From Zea mays (taxonomy: Eukaryota > Streptophyta > Magnoliopsida > Poales > Poaceae), in contig NC_050100.1 of assembly GCF_902167145.1 (NCBI RefSeq), positions 190,147,439 to 190,211,438 on the forward strand: a DNA stretch of 64,000 nt, in the 5' to 3' direction. The notes below the pieces were generated by a model. That model did no database searches and was not told the origin of the DNA. It saw only the letters and a list, made by a program, of their open reading frames with translations. Of the stretch, positions 11,481 through 23,025 are shown piece by piece. Every line of letters starts with the position of its first letter. Position 1 is the stretch's first letter. The position numbers were made by a program, and so were the translations under genes.

Positions 11481-12099
11481 GACTTAAGGTAGTTCGACCT
11501 TGACTATGTAGGTCACCATTGTGGTCAGTAATAGGGTGAGTTTTTCCTTTAGAATGTTCCTGGGTAATAAGGTTAGGTTTTCCTTTTAGAATGTTCTCGG
11601 GGCATCTCTGCTATAAGTTTGGTGCATATAATTATGGTCCCACATGACAATAGTATTTATTTGATGACTAATTTTAGAGAAAAATCGGAAAAGCTAAACT
11701 TAGGTATATATTACCTTCGTTCTCGAATATTTGTCGCCAGTTAGTTCATTTTGAACTAAAACGCGACAAATAAAAAAGAATGGAGGGAGTATGATATTTT
11801 GAATGAAATAGTACTGCTGCCTATATGGTATACATAAAAAGTAGTCTATAGGTACATGTAGCATATATAATGTTTATAGTGATTTTTTTGTTATTCCATA
11901 AACAATTATATGAGATGGCATTCAGCCTATTTATCCTAGTGCCTAATCAACTGCAAAGATGGTATAAGGCACCAGCGGATCTATAGGGTGTCCAGGGTAT
12001 GCAATGGCATACCCTATAGTCCAGTACCAGCACAACATAGTAGCTTTGTCTATTTCATGACTTCAAACATTTTGTAACCTACAATATGCGTTCAATTTA
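11481..12099. other. Unassigned A/T-rich DNA with one Stowaway MITE
   Basis: Apart from the MITE at 11711-11789, I see no gene or recognised element. Confidence 0.5.
11711..11789. mobile_element. Stowaway-like MITE (Tc1/mariner)
   Basis: Inverted ends: ttaccttcgttctcgaata on the left and the complement of ggagggag on the right, enclosing a ttgtcgc/gcgacaa inner pair. Flanked by TA on both sides (11709-11710 and 11790-11791). The CTCCCTCCGTTC-type end and TA duplication are Stowaway hallmarks. 79 bp. Confidence 0.75.
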
Positions 12100-13997
12100 T
12101 CTCTATACAAGAGGAAGAATAATTTCTATATATTAAACCACGGCGCAAAGACGCAAAAGCAGCCAGTCCACGTAGCCTATATTATTTTACGCCGTTCGAT
12201 CTGATATGTAGAGCCAGGTTCGCTTGAGCAATACACCATACAGGCGGAGGCCACTGAAGGCTTCGAGATGGGGCACGATTTGAACGGGCACCTAGACTAA
12301 AAAAGGAAAAGATGAAAGAGATGAGATGGGGCGGGATTAGCGTCTTAGCGAGGGGCTACCTCTCCTTCGACGGCGGCGATGGCGATTTTACTGGTCGTTC
12401 GCCTCCCGTTATCCTTCCTCAAAAGCCATGGGAAGCTTCTGTTACGTTGGTGCGCCGTCGTCAAGGCTAATCGCGGTACATTGCGCCATCCTCGCCAGCG
12501 AGTTCCTCGGCAAGTTATCCGTCTACTCTTCTCATCGGCTTGCGCCATCCTCCGCCGCGAGTTCCACGGCAAGTTGTCTGACTGCTCATCTTATCGGCGT
12601 ACCCAACCTTCATCGTGTGGCAGATTCGTCAAGGTACGCAAACCCTTCTACCAGTGTGTCGCTCAGAGTTGTAGTTTCCCGTCTAAACTCTTGCTTCACA
12701 CATCCCGAATCCACTCCTGCTTATCGATAAGCAAAGTTAGCCGGATGATTCTTCAAAATTTATGTCCTCCGTATTAGAGCTTGCCTCTCAAGCTTCTTGG
12801 TATTGCACTCCTACTCGATTTGTGCTAATCGTGGGGGGGGCAAGAATGGCAAACAAAAATATTTTCTTTCGTTATCCCCTCCTTCAGACGCAAGTTTACG
12901 ATGGACTAATGAATCTCTACGTCCGGCATGGGATTTACCTTCAGCTACAGACCAAACTTCGTATGTATTCCTGGAAATATTACTTCCTCTCATTGGTTGC
13001 TGCAAATGGTATTCTTCATCTGCATTTTTGGAAATATTGCTTCTTCTCATTTGCTTACTGCAGATGTCCTTCTTAATGGATACCCACTATATTATCTGCC
13101 AACGTAATACCTGGGTATTGAACTGTCAAACTAATTAACTTCTAGAACAGCAAATGGTTAGTAGAAATGTGCAAATGCATAAATGGCCATATAATTGTTT
13201 CAACCAATGAATACCAGCCTGTCTTTTAATTGATCCTGCAACTCGCGTTAGCAGCTAACTTGGACAAACTGTTACATAATATAATGTCTCCTCATGCATA
13301 ATTATCTATGGACACACTGTAAATTTTATATTGATCTTTCACTCAGTACTTTCTAAACGTCAGCATCTAACTTGGACAACATGCAGCTTCTATACCCAAA
13401 ACTGGCATGCTATCAATGCAACCTGCTATTTTTCCATATTGATAGATGATAGACAAGATATACAACTTCGTTTTTTTCGCACAATGTCTAACTGAAGCTG
13501 ACTTGGAAAACCTACAACTTCTATCCAAAATAGGTATGTTTGCAATGCAAGCCACTATTTTCCATATTGGTAGACAAGATACACACCTTCTATTTTCTTT
13601 GCACAAAATCTGATAATTGAAGGAAAAAAACAAATCCAGCACCCATATCTTTTATTAAAATCATGTAGATGTCCACACATGTTTGTTAACTTTACTTTAT
13701 TTACGTCACTTCCTCGCCTAGATGTGAAGATATAATGTATTCATTACTGCCTTTTTTGCATGATCACTCCTATTTGCTATCGTCGCACAACCATTGCCAA
13801 AAGCTGCAAATTCTATCGAAAATAGGTATGTTTTCCTCCTATTCATATTATGTACTGGCTTACATATATATTAATACCTACATATTGCTTACATAGATTT
13901 ACAATATCACATTGCTTACTGTCTATATACATCGTTGTTTTAACGTATTGTTAAAAGGCTCGCTCTTCCGCTCGCGCAAGCGCGAGCAAGTTACTAG
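12100..13997 (+). mobile_element. Non-autonomous Helitron (Helitron 1)
   Basis: The 3' end is diagnostic: a perfect 7-bp stem gctcgcg/cgcgagc (13970-13976 and 13981-13987) with loop caag, then 10 nt ending CTAG (13994-13997), followed by T. The 5' end is less certain: TCTCTATACAAG at 12100 is preceded by A as required, while TCTATATATTAAACC at 12125 also resembles a Helitron start. Inside are repeated units (ttgcgccatcctc near 12480 and 12540; tggaaatattactt/gctt near 12971 and 13028). No Rep/helicase is present and none of the ORFs is recognised. Confidence 0.68.
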
Positions 13998-15061
13998 TTT
14001 ATACAAGTGGCAATCAAATTTGTAAATATAAGAATTATTATGAATAATTTATACAAGTGACAAATCAAATTTGTAAATATAAGAATTATTATGCTGGTTT
14101 ACATATAATACCAAATTATAACACATATTTTATCATTCCTTATTGAATTTCTAAATGTATTTTACTAAATTATACATGATTTTTTAAAATTTGGTATACT
14201 CAGTAAAATTCCAGATCCGGCCAGAACGAGTCACCATCCGTCTGATTGGTTACTCGCACCATCTCATCTTGGATCACCCCATGCGTTGACTTTATTTAAG
14301 ATTATGTTTGGTTGCTTGTATGTGTGAATCACAGCCGCATAGATGGATGTAAAATAAGTCATTTTGATGCTATTAAAGTGCATCCACTCATACGCTCAAA
14401 ATTTTCGTATGTGTCTGATCAGAGCGGCGCCAGCCACAGCGCATAGACGCTCAGCCATCCAATCAGGCTGCATGCAAACATGCTTTCCCAATCAGGCTGC
14501 ATGCAAACATGCTTTCCTGGTTGCTGCTATGACCCATTCAAGTTTTCAATTAGAAATTCATCGAGTCATGTAAAAACTAGCAGTGAATTTGACTGTAAAA
14601 TACAGGCGCCCGAGAAGTTGTGCAGCCCGGAGTCCTACTAGACTACTTTTACCGGCATGTCAGACCTACCCGTGTCATTGTCGCCATATGGAGCCAAACA
14701 GAACAGAAATTATCCTCACACTATGGCCATCATAAACTAAACCAAGTGAAGCCTGTTTTACCGTCGATTGACCATTTGCCTTCCGTGAGCACAAAAAAGG
14801 AACACAAAACCACCGAGTTTGAAAGCATCAAAATGATAGTGGATCGGCGACGGTTTCTTGAGGCGTACGTGGGCGCTCGGCGCTCAAACGCCGTCACGTC
14901 CACGCCGTCTGACGTGTTTCTGTCTTGAGCTAGCTGCTCAGCAACTTTGACATGGAAACCAAACCTCCACGTCCAGTTCGCTGTAAAAAAAGAAGGCAAT
15001 TGTTAAGAAACCGCCAAAGGGGTCACATATACCCAGGAGGCTCCATCTTTCTATATAATAA
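13998..15061. other. Unassigned DNA with two short tandem duplications
   Basis: A 50-bp duplication (tttatacaagtg at 13998 and 14048) and a 29-bp duplication (aatcaggctgcatgcaaaca at 14461 and 14490). The ORF at 14620-14928 matches nothing I know. Confidence 0.5.
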
Positions 15062-15433
15062 CTAGGTGAGTATCCGTGTGTTGCAACAGGAACATATAAT
15101 ATCATAATAATTTATATACAAAATATGTTTTATATTGTTATAAGAAAATGTTTCATAATCCATTTGTGATTCTAGTCATACATAAATTTTGTTATTTTAA
15201 TTTAGTTGTTTCACTACTACATTACAACCATCAGTATCATGCATACTTCGATATATGTCATAATTTGCAGGGTCTCATCATTGGAGAGCACGTGTCACAC
15301 CTGCCGGTAGAAGTTCCGCCGTACATCGTTAATCATCAGGCACGCACCACCATACACGCTTGCTTAAACAAAAAGGCAAGTGTGTGTTTGCGAAGAGAAT
15401 TAAAGGCAGGCCGACACAAAAGCTACCCCTGCG

Positions 15434-15975
15434 ATGGCGAGTGGTCATTGTTGTCGGTCCTCCTCTGCTCACCTCCGGCGCCGAGATGACGCCACAATTC
15501 TTGATATAGTAGTCGTCGAACGCGCGCGATATGGTGAGTACCGATGACTCTTGGCTGGGCTGCCAAATGAAGTGCACCCCGGGCATAGCGAGGTAGTACA
15601 CATGGTCGTTGCACCACCGGATGTGCTACTCCTCTACATACATCTTGTTCGAGGACACTCACACAACAACAACAATGGCCTTCATCCCAGCGCACAAGAA
15701 TTCATGGCCGGTCAGTAGCGACTTACGTGGCAGGTTAGGCTTCACGTGTATGATGAGCTGGACGGCGTGATGGCGCCGTCGTCGGTTGCGGTGCCCCTGT
15801 TTGACGATGGACAACGCGGTGCAGCCGCTCTGGACCGCGTCCAAGCGGTGGCTGCGCCGGAGCTTGCCGTACACAGCGGTGCATGGGCCACGTAGGACTG
15901 CTTCCAGAGGTCGAACTGACAGTCACCAAACTTCTTCTCGTCGTCGATGAGCGACACCAACGCGAGCGCCTCGTG
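15434..15975 (-). pseudogene. Protein phosphatase 2C (PPM family) gene fragment captured by a Helitron
   Basis: Read in several frames on the minus strand, the fragments occur in PP2C order: FDLWKQSYVAHAPLC, then HRLDAVQSGCTALSIVKQG, then VKPNLP, then GVHFIWQPSQESSVLTISRA followed by DYYIKNCGVISAPEV. These match the SGCTA, KPNLP and SRAFGDYxxKxxGVISAPEV blocks of plant PP2Cs. Frameshifts separate them, the canonical GDSRAVL metal-binding block is not readable, and the N- and C-terminal parts are absent. A decayed partial copy; the donor gene lies elsewhere in the genome. Confidence 0.78.
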
Positions 15976-16312
15976 CTAGTGGTGTTTGTTTGGGGTTTGC
16001 AAGTAAGAAACATGGATTCATCTTTGGCATTGATTTATGAAAATGATTTATAAGTCAGATCCATAGAAAAATATTATGGAGAATAAATGTCACACATGCA
16101 AAAAAAGAAATTTAAGTTGAAAACATTATTCAAACAAAAGAAATTGCATGCAAGACTCTTCTTTAAATACTACTCCCTCAATCAAAGAATATAATTTAAT
16201 AATCACGGTGATACTTATCTACTACTACACATTGTGTAAGGGTAGCAGGTGGGCTTCGGGAGAGATATAGTATATGTTTTTACTATAATAGATATAGACA
16301 TAAACACACATG

Positions 16313-16361
16313 TGGTGTAGTGGTAGCTACTATTTGCTTGAGAGGTCGTGGGTTCGAATCC
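16313..16361 (+). other. tRNA-like Pol III promoter module (A box and B box)
   Basis: TGGTGTAGTGG (16313-16323) fits the A-box consensus TRGYNNARNNG exactly and GGTTCGAATCC (16351-16361) fits the B box. Start-to-start spacing is 38 nt, shorter than a typical tRNA, and no acceptor or anticodon stem can be drawn. This is a tRNA-derived relic rather than a tRNA gene. Confidence 0.5.
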
Positions 16362-16399
16362 CCTTGTGGCTTGTTTTTTTAATTAAATTTTAGCTAGGC

Positions 16400-16620
16400 G
16401 TGTGATGTACGTGGGAATGGGAATGGGCTTTGTGGGGAGGGGGAAGGAAAAAGGGAATGGTGACCGAACATGAGAATGGACTGTGCGGGGAGGGGGAATC
16501 AGAAAAGGCAGAACATGGAAATGGAATGGTGGACTGTGCGGGGAGGATGAACTGTGCGGGGAGGGGGGAATCGGAAAGGCAGAACAGGGAATGGGAATGG
16601 CAGAACACGGAATGGCATCC
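16400..16620 (+). repeat. G/A-rich minisatellite inside Helitron 2
   Basis: Recurring blocks actgtgcggggaggggg plus aatcrgaaaggcagaaca (near 16480 and 16546) mixed with gggaatgg units. Confidence 0.7.
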
Positions 16621-16699
16621 TACCCCTTACTACCTTAATAAGCAGTAGAGATTTATATCCTTATATAATAAATAACCAGAGAAGAGGTGTTTCATAATT

Positions 16700-18130
16700 A
16701 TCTTCTGACTCTATGTGTTTACGGCTCCACATGGCACGCTCCTTGAGCTATCTCAATTGAGTTCAAATGGATGTTCATTCGAAAGAGGGATACAAATAAT
16801 ATGGTGGTCAAATACAAAATAAGCGAGGCTTGTATCACAAAGGGTTCATAGAGACCCAATATCGATTATAATGAAATCTAGTTCCGAGTTATGAGTGGTA
16901 TAATGTTTTGATACCTGATATCACTAGCATCAGGTTTAAACTTAAAATGTACATGATAGACGTAGTCACTGCAGATTTGTATGGGTCGCGGATTTAGAAA
17001 TTTACACGAAGGTCTCAAATGAACTGAGAATTCCATATTTCAAGTTAAACTGCAACATATATAATGTCAAGTTGTAGAGGTCGTTGTATAGGCTTAAACA
17101 ATCTAGACGGATATAATGCAATTAGCTTAATTAATTCCTTCTGGAGAAGGAATACATAAATAATCTAGATTCTTCTTGTATGTTCGTTATAAAATCTCAG
17201 AATTGTTTATGTATCGTTTTGATCTATGTTGAGGACACGAATATTATAAATACGTGGAGGGTATTGAGGAGGCTTGCGTCTACCTAAAGACAAAGTTTGA
17301 GATGAAAGACTTGAGGGGTAGTCAAGTTTTGTTTGGGCCTACAAATAGGGTATTTCCCTAAAAATATTTATACACCACACAACCTATAGTAAGAAGGTCC
17401 TTTAGAGATTTAATATGATCAAAGCTCACCTTTTGAAGACTCTAATGGTCATAAGATCCCCGTGAAAAGAATATTGATCCATTTAGACCAAAGAGTGACA
17501 ATGAGAAATCGTTGAGACCTAAAGTTTCTTATATTAGCATTATTGGAGTGCTGATGTCTTGCGAATTGCATCAGACACAATATTGCATTTGCAGTGAGTT
17601 TACTAGCTAGACAAAGTGGGAACCCAACCATAAGATATTGGACAAGCGTTAAAACTATACTAAGGTATCTCAAAGACGCTCAAGATATTGGACTATTTTT
17701 TCCAAAAAAAATCAGACCAAACTAGAGTGGGTTGTATAGATGCTAGATATCTATCAGTTCCCCATAATGCTAGTTTTCATAGTAGTTTTGTGTTTACGTG
17801 TGTTGGTACTATCGTATCCTAGAGATCGAGCAAACGGACGATAGTAGCTACATCTACTAACCACTTAAAGGTAATCACATTATATGAAGCAACAAGACAA
17901 TCTGCTTGGCTATGGCAGATGACTACTAACATCCACATGTCATATGGCTTTGACACGCAATAATACCTCCACGATTATTTATGAAGATAATGTGACATGT
18001 GTTTCACAAATAAGAGAGTAATATGACTAAACATATTTCTCCTAAATTTTTCTATCCTCATACACTCACACATTCAAAAGATACCTAGAGACCTGCAGGG
18101 TTTAGGGGAGGACACCACTAAATATTAGCC
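16700..18130 (+). pseudogene. Ty1/copia pol fragment (RT to RNase H), decayed
   Basis: Reading across frames gives FKWMFIRKRDTNNMVVKYK (about 16770-16830), LISLAS (about 16915), LKQSRRI (about 17095), LIYVEDTNII (about 17225; YVDD altered to YVED), KFEMKDL (about 17292), SYISIIGVLM (about 17535) and LYEATRQSAWLWQM (about 17880). This is the order of a copia RT and RNase H. Many stops and frameshifts. No LTRs found; it begins just right of Helitron 2. Confidence 0.75.
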
Positions 18131-18550
18131 ATTACTATTAGATCCTGAAGGTCGTAAGCTTTACAACACTGAATGTTGTAATTGTACTGAAGATAACAAT
18201 TATACTCTATTCCAGTTGTGAGTTTTTTCGAAGTTTCTCATAGATGGTTTTCGACGAAGCTATAATTGCAATACATTGAGCAACAATATGCACTCTTTCT
18301 TTATTTTGTGGCGAAGCCCAAAGATAAACAGGACAATGTCGGAGAATACCCCCCCCCCCCCCCCCGCGAGGCTCTATTGGAGACCTGAATACCCCATGAA
18401 ATTACCAACTACCACCTTATATATAACATTATTATTTTTATCGTTGTTGCCTCTTGATAATCGATATCTCTATAATTGTTATCATGTTGTGGTGCCCTTA
18501 TTATTCATATACCATAGAAGATTTTTTTTGTGCCAGTGTTCCCCGTGGGG
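18131..18550. other. Unassigned DNA with a 17-C run
   Basis: A homopolymer of 17 C (18349-18365) and nothing else recognisable. Its exact length may be unreliable in any assembly. Confidence 0.5.
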
Positions 18551-19459
18551 CAGGGGCGGAGCTAGGAATATAATATAAGGGGGGGCGATCAATTCATCAA
18601 TACTATCTGATAAAAAAATATCGTATAATAATGTTATCAAGTTTAAGCACTCGACATGGAATAAGAATTTTAGATCTTTATAAATTATTTTAGTGGATGA
18701 GTCCATTTTCTAGCTAATTGATATATTGAATTAAAGTTGTGACCCAAGAACAATACTAAAATAATAAAGACGATATAACGATGAATATTCGACTGATGAG
18801 ATTCAACTTTTATATAATGACTCTAATATTCATGAGGCAGCTAACAATTTTTTGAGAGAATTCAAAAATCCAACTAGCCTCGAGGATTCATGAAAATTCG
18901 TCAAACTACGTAGGTACACGTCAAATTTATCGTGTACACACCAATTATAAGGTGACAACTTTAGTTGAAATTTGTAGATTTTATTATCCATGAGATCTAA
19001 TGTATTATGTTTATAAGTTGCTGGCACTCATTCTGCTGCTTCGCGTGATCACCTTCTTTGGACTTTGGTTGTGAGGCTATGGCAGAGGCAAGTCAAGTGG
19101 TCAGCGGTAATCGCAGCTGCCTAGCCAGACGATAGAATGAATCATAAAGGGGTGAGGTTTAGATATTAGCGTCTGAAGCGAATTAGGTTTGACGTTTTAT
19201 GCATCGATTGGTCATTCAAAAATATTTTATCTTATATTCTTTGTCTTTTTTAGACTTTGTTTGGCATACTACAACATAGTTATGGATCATATATTACTAA
19301 CCACTTTATTACATATTTGATTAATTGTGCTACACAAAATTTAGAGTATATATATTTATACACACAAAATTTAGACTATAGATATATATATATTCTTGTA
19401 TGTGTTGCAGCATTAGGAGGGGCCATGGCCCCTGTCGGCCCCCTTTGGCTCCGCCCCTG
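18551..19459. mobile_element. Non-autonomous hAT-type element with perfect 8-bp target duplication
   Basis: 12-bp perfect terminal inverted repeats caggggcggagc (18551-18562) and gctccgcccctg (19448-19459). The flanks are identical 8-mers ccgtgggg at 18543-18550 and 19460-19467. An 8-bp duplication with CAGGG-type ends is characteristic of hAT. The 909-bp interior is A/T-rich without a transposase ORF. Confidence 0.85.
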
Positions 19460-20239
19460 CCGTGGGGCTCCTAAATGGGGAACGAGGATACGCGGTGATG
19501 GGGGGCAGCAATATATTTATCTCTGTTAAGTCTTTTGGGACAGTGATGGGGAATTTGTTTCGAGAAAATAAGAGTAACCTTCCTCCAAGATTTTTCTCAA
19601 GATCCTTAGATATTACGAGATTTGTAATCAAACTATAAATTCGAACTAATCGTGTCCTCCTCCAACTCTAGTTGGCAGCAACAAGCCAACGAATGTTGTT
19701 CAAACATATAAGACTTAATTGCACAACGGTCGTTGTCCTAATTTCCATAGCCTAACAATATGGTATTTATGAGACTATGAAATAAGAGTAACCTCCCTAC
19801 TAACAATCTGGTATCATACTTCAGTCGTTCAGTGTAGTTGTTCACACCCGATAACTATGCTAAGACGGATGCAAAGAAGACGAGTCCAAAAAGCATGTTG
19901 GCCGGCCCAAAAGAGCAAGAAGGCCGAATCTATTTGTGACTAGCCCATCGTGGCATAGCTAGTCGTATATAGGAAAGATGAGAAATCGTATGAGACTACG
20001 AAATTTATAAAGAAACTCTAAATTCAAACTAACCGTGTCCTCGCTCAGCTCGAGTCGTCTTCCTTTGTTTTCTTCTCCATGTTTCCGCTGCTAACAAGTC
20101 CTCTCTCAGTCTCAAAATATAATTTGTTTTAGACTAAATATATATTTATTAATTAATCTACGAATATAGTTCGTATGTATGTCTATATTCATTATTATTA
20201 ATTCACGAGAAAAAATTAAAAAAACAGACTATCCGTCGT
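19460..20239. other. Unassigned A/T-rich DNA
   Basis: No gene recognised. Two similar stretches (gaaataagagtaacct / aagagtaacctccctac near 19564 and 19780) suggest old repetitive DNA. Confidence 0.4.
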
Positions 20240-21321
20240 ACCAACGCGGACTGTCCGTGCGTGCGCAAAATCAGTTAGGGTTCCGAATTTATTGCGAGAT
20301 TTGTTAGCTAATTAAACCTGCGGGATTAACTCGAGAACCAACTTGTAATAGGTCCAGACATCCACCCTTTTGTGTAGATGATGGGGTACGGCCAATTAAA
20401 TCCTCCACAATCGATTCAATCAACTCTACTTATCATTTTTACCTTATGTATTAGGAGTAGCCCTAGTTTAGCCTCCCTCTACCTCGAATCTTCACATCTC
20501 TTCAGCACTATATCGACCAGAGGCGTCTTGGGTGGCTTGTAGACGCCAATACACACCCTAGGATCTCTTTGCCCCGACGGGGTCCTTCCCGGGAGGCGAG
20601 ATCTATGTCTACAGCGAATAAGACGACCCTTTGCGCTATCGTGCATTATCTGAGCCCTAGGTGCGGACCGTCCGGACGTACGCAAAGAAGGAGCGGCTCC
20701 TGCGTTCAGACCGTGGACCGTCCGGCCCTGTGTCGCGGACAATCCGCGCCTCTGTAGAGAGCACCAATAGGCGGTTCGTTCCAGTGTTTGGCGCCGAAAT
20801 CGGTGCCAACACACTTTTTGGCGACTCCGCTGGGAAACATGTGTCTAGATCTACTAAAAATCAGGCCCTAAAATAGCCAGTTCTAAATATCACACCGATA
20901 TCTCCCCAGACAATATCCAGAAGTCAGCTGTTGAAAGTTTGACGGCCGATAAGCAATAGCAATACAAAGACAACATGCGTCAAGCAAAGAAGAAATTCTT
21001 GTCACATTACACGGTAGATCGCCACTAGAAGGTTATCAAACATGGAGAGACCGACGTCACATCTCTTCTATCTTCGCTTCAAATCTCCAACGTAAGTAAA
21101 CCTGACGACATCCAATCTATTAAACAATATGTAGATCAACAACAGAATCAAATGAAACAACAGATTGGAGGGTTAGAAGAATCAACTAGAAAATTGACAT
21201 GTTCGTTGGAGAAGTCTATTTCTCCTAGTTTTCCATCATATGAAACTAGTAATAGGATATCTATGTCTAATACATCGACAACAAATGGGGATTCACAATT
21301 ATATGGTATGCCGATGCGCCA

Positions 21322-21513
21322 GCGACGGTAGGAGAATGAGAACCATGGCAGCCGTTGAGCAGGTAGGGGTTGCCGTCGTATCCGGCGGGGAGTTGCAGAG
21401 GTAGCCCCGGCCCTTGCCGTACTTGGAGTCGATGCACTCGCTGTTGCTACTGGCGCACGCGTACGTGGACGCGCTCCGCTTGGCCTCCTCGCACGTCTTG
21501 TTTGTGTAGCCAG
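21322..21513 (-). pseudogene. Wall-associated kinase (WAK) EGF-like domain fragment inside a gypsy element
   Basis: The minus strand reads KTCEEAKRSASTYACASSNS, then ECIDSKYGKGRGYLCN, and after a one-base shift GYDGNPYLLNGC. This is the cysteine-rich segment just before the EGF repeats of plant wall-associated receptor kinases (SCEEAQ…YAC…C…GY.C.C..GYxGNPYLxxGC). It is in opposite orientation to the gag that surrounds it and has no kinase part. Its right edge coincides with the left edge of the gag duplication. Confidence 0.75.
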
Positions 21514-23025
21514 AGTAGGGTAGTCATATCAAAAGCCATGTGATCATCGGTTTGACATTGTCTCGTACCCGCAAGGGACAAGGATACTAGAGTTTTGTAA
21601 GTTTTCTAGTGAAAGTGGTAGAAGCACACACGAACATGTAGGCCAATTCCTAGCACACCTAGGCGAATTGGCCGATGGGGAGGCCTTTCATGTTCGTTTA
21701 TTTTCTTTATCCCTTACTAGTGCCGCTTTTGCATGGTACGTCTCCTAGAATGATTTAGAGAGTAAATTTCATAAGCATTTTTTCCGAGGAATATGAATTA
21801 GGGTTGGCTGATTTAGCCTCAGTCCGATAGGGACGCGAAGAATCGGTTAATGATTATATCCAGAGGTTCCGGGACACTAGAAGCCGATGCTTTCAAATTC
21901 ATCTCGCAGACAAAGAGCTAGCAGGGATGGCACTCAGTTCTTTTCAATAGCTCATCTACATTGGCATGTGAAAACCGATGTAAAGAGACATCAAAATCGG
22001 CCAACCGTACTATACATCTAGTAGAGCATGGTAATTCAGATGATGAATCCGTAGATGTATATATCGTTGAGCTTGTTTTGCCAATGAACGCCAAACCTTC
22101 TGCATGTTCTTCTTTGCAGCCGGTTCAAAAGAATTGGCAAGAAGTTAAATTTACTATTAATGTTGTTAAATGCGATAGAATATTTGACGAGCTAGTAAAA
22201 ATGGCAACATTAAATTAACATGTACTATTCATCCTATAGATGAATTAAAGAGACGTGCTTATTGCAAGTGGCATAATCCTTTTTCCCATGCCACCAATAA
22301 TTGTAATATTTTTCGTCGACAGATACAATCGGCCATAAATGAGGGCCGATTGTTTTTTTGAAGATGTAAGTGGACACACAAGCATTTCCTTTCAATACAA
22401 TAGAACCAACAAGCAAAAAAGTCTTAGTTCGGCCGGAAATGGCGATAAAGGCAAGGCAAAAACATCGTCATTGGTGATCCTCGCACGTCGAACATGTCGC
22501 AAGGAGGGATTGTTCCGAAGGTTCCGGACAAGAAGACTACCAAGTTCAGTGGCATCGGGGGGTAGGCTCAATTGAGCAGCCGAGCACGGCTCCATGACTC
22601 GAGCATCACGGACTGTCGGCACCTGCTCGCGGATGGTTCTGTATTCATGCATATGGTCTAGCTGACTCAGTCGGATAGTCCGCCTATAGCTAGAGGCGCC
22701 AGCCTCCACACAAAGCAAAAAAAAGGAGACATAGGAGCAAAGCACATATAACGCACATGGTCGGCTGGTCAAAGTCAGACCTACTTTCGATCAATTGCTC
22801 TCCAAATACGTTAGCAAGAAGGTCGTTCTACGAGATTGGCCAACAAGAAAACCCTGGTCACCCGTTAAAACAAAACGGTCGAATAAAACGACCCGAAAGG
22901 TGATGCAACAAGCATCACCTATTCATCCTGTGATGCTAGGATACTTTCCACCCGCCTACTCATCGTCGATATATTGTCATGTTCAAACATGGAATGGTAC
23001 GACGATGAACCCATGATACATGCAT
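21502..23025 (+). pseudogene. gag copy A (decayed gypsy element)
   Basis: Encodes, with stops, FYKFSSESGRSTHEHVGQF-like gag sequence, LFSLSLTSAAFAWYVS, a DSDDESVD-type acidic stretch (from 21961), VKCDRIFDELVK, and a zinc-binding CKWHNPFSHATNNC (CX2HX4HX4C, about 22265). Directly repeated about 1935 bp downstream. The gag N-terminal part that should precede it is replaced here by the WAK fragment. Confidence 0.75.

Larger units (their letters stand above)
15062..16651 (-). mobile_element. Non-autonomous Helitron carrying a PP2C fragment (Helitron 2)
   Basis: On the minus strand the ends are canonical: A|TCTCTACTGCTTATTAA begins at 16651 (preceding base A at 16652) and CTAG|T ends at 15062 (following T at 15061). 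A stem of cctgt with acacgg (one bulged base; plus strand about 15074-15090) lies 11-12 nt before the CTAG end. Length 1590 bp. It holds a captured PP2C fragment in the same orientation, a tRNA-like A/B-box module and a GGGAATGG-rich minisatellite near its 5' end. No Rep/helicase, so it needed an autonomous partner. Confidence 0.85.

Noticed and set aside
11027..11503. 158-aa plus-strand ORF as a host gene
   Set aside because: The opposite strand reads as a gypsy gag block; the plus frame is its shadow.
16303..16372. Functional tRNA gene
   Set aside because: A and B boxes are present, but the box spacing is short and no acceptor or anticodon stem forms.
18349..18365. 17-C run as a functional G-quadruplex or i-motif
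   Set aside because: An isolated homopolymer in decayed DNA, possibly an assembly artefact; no supporting context.
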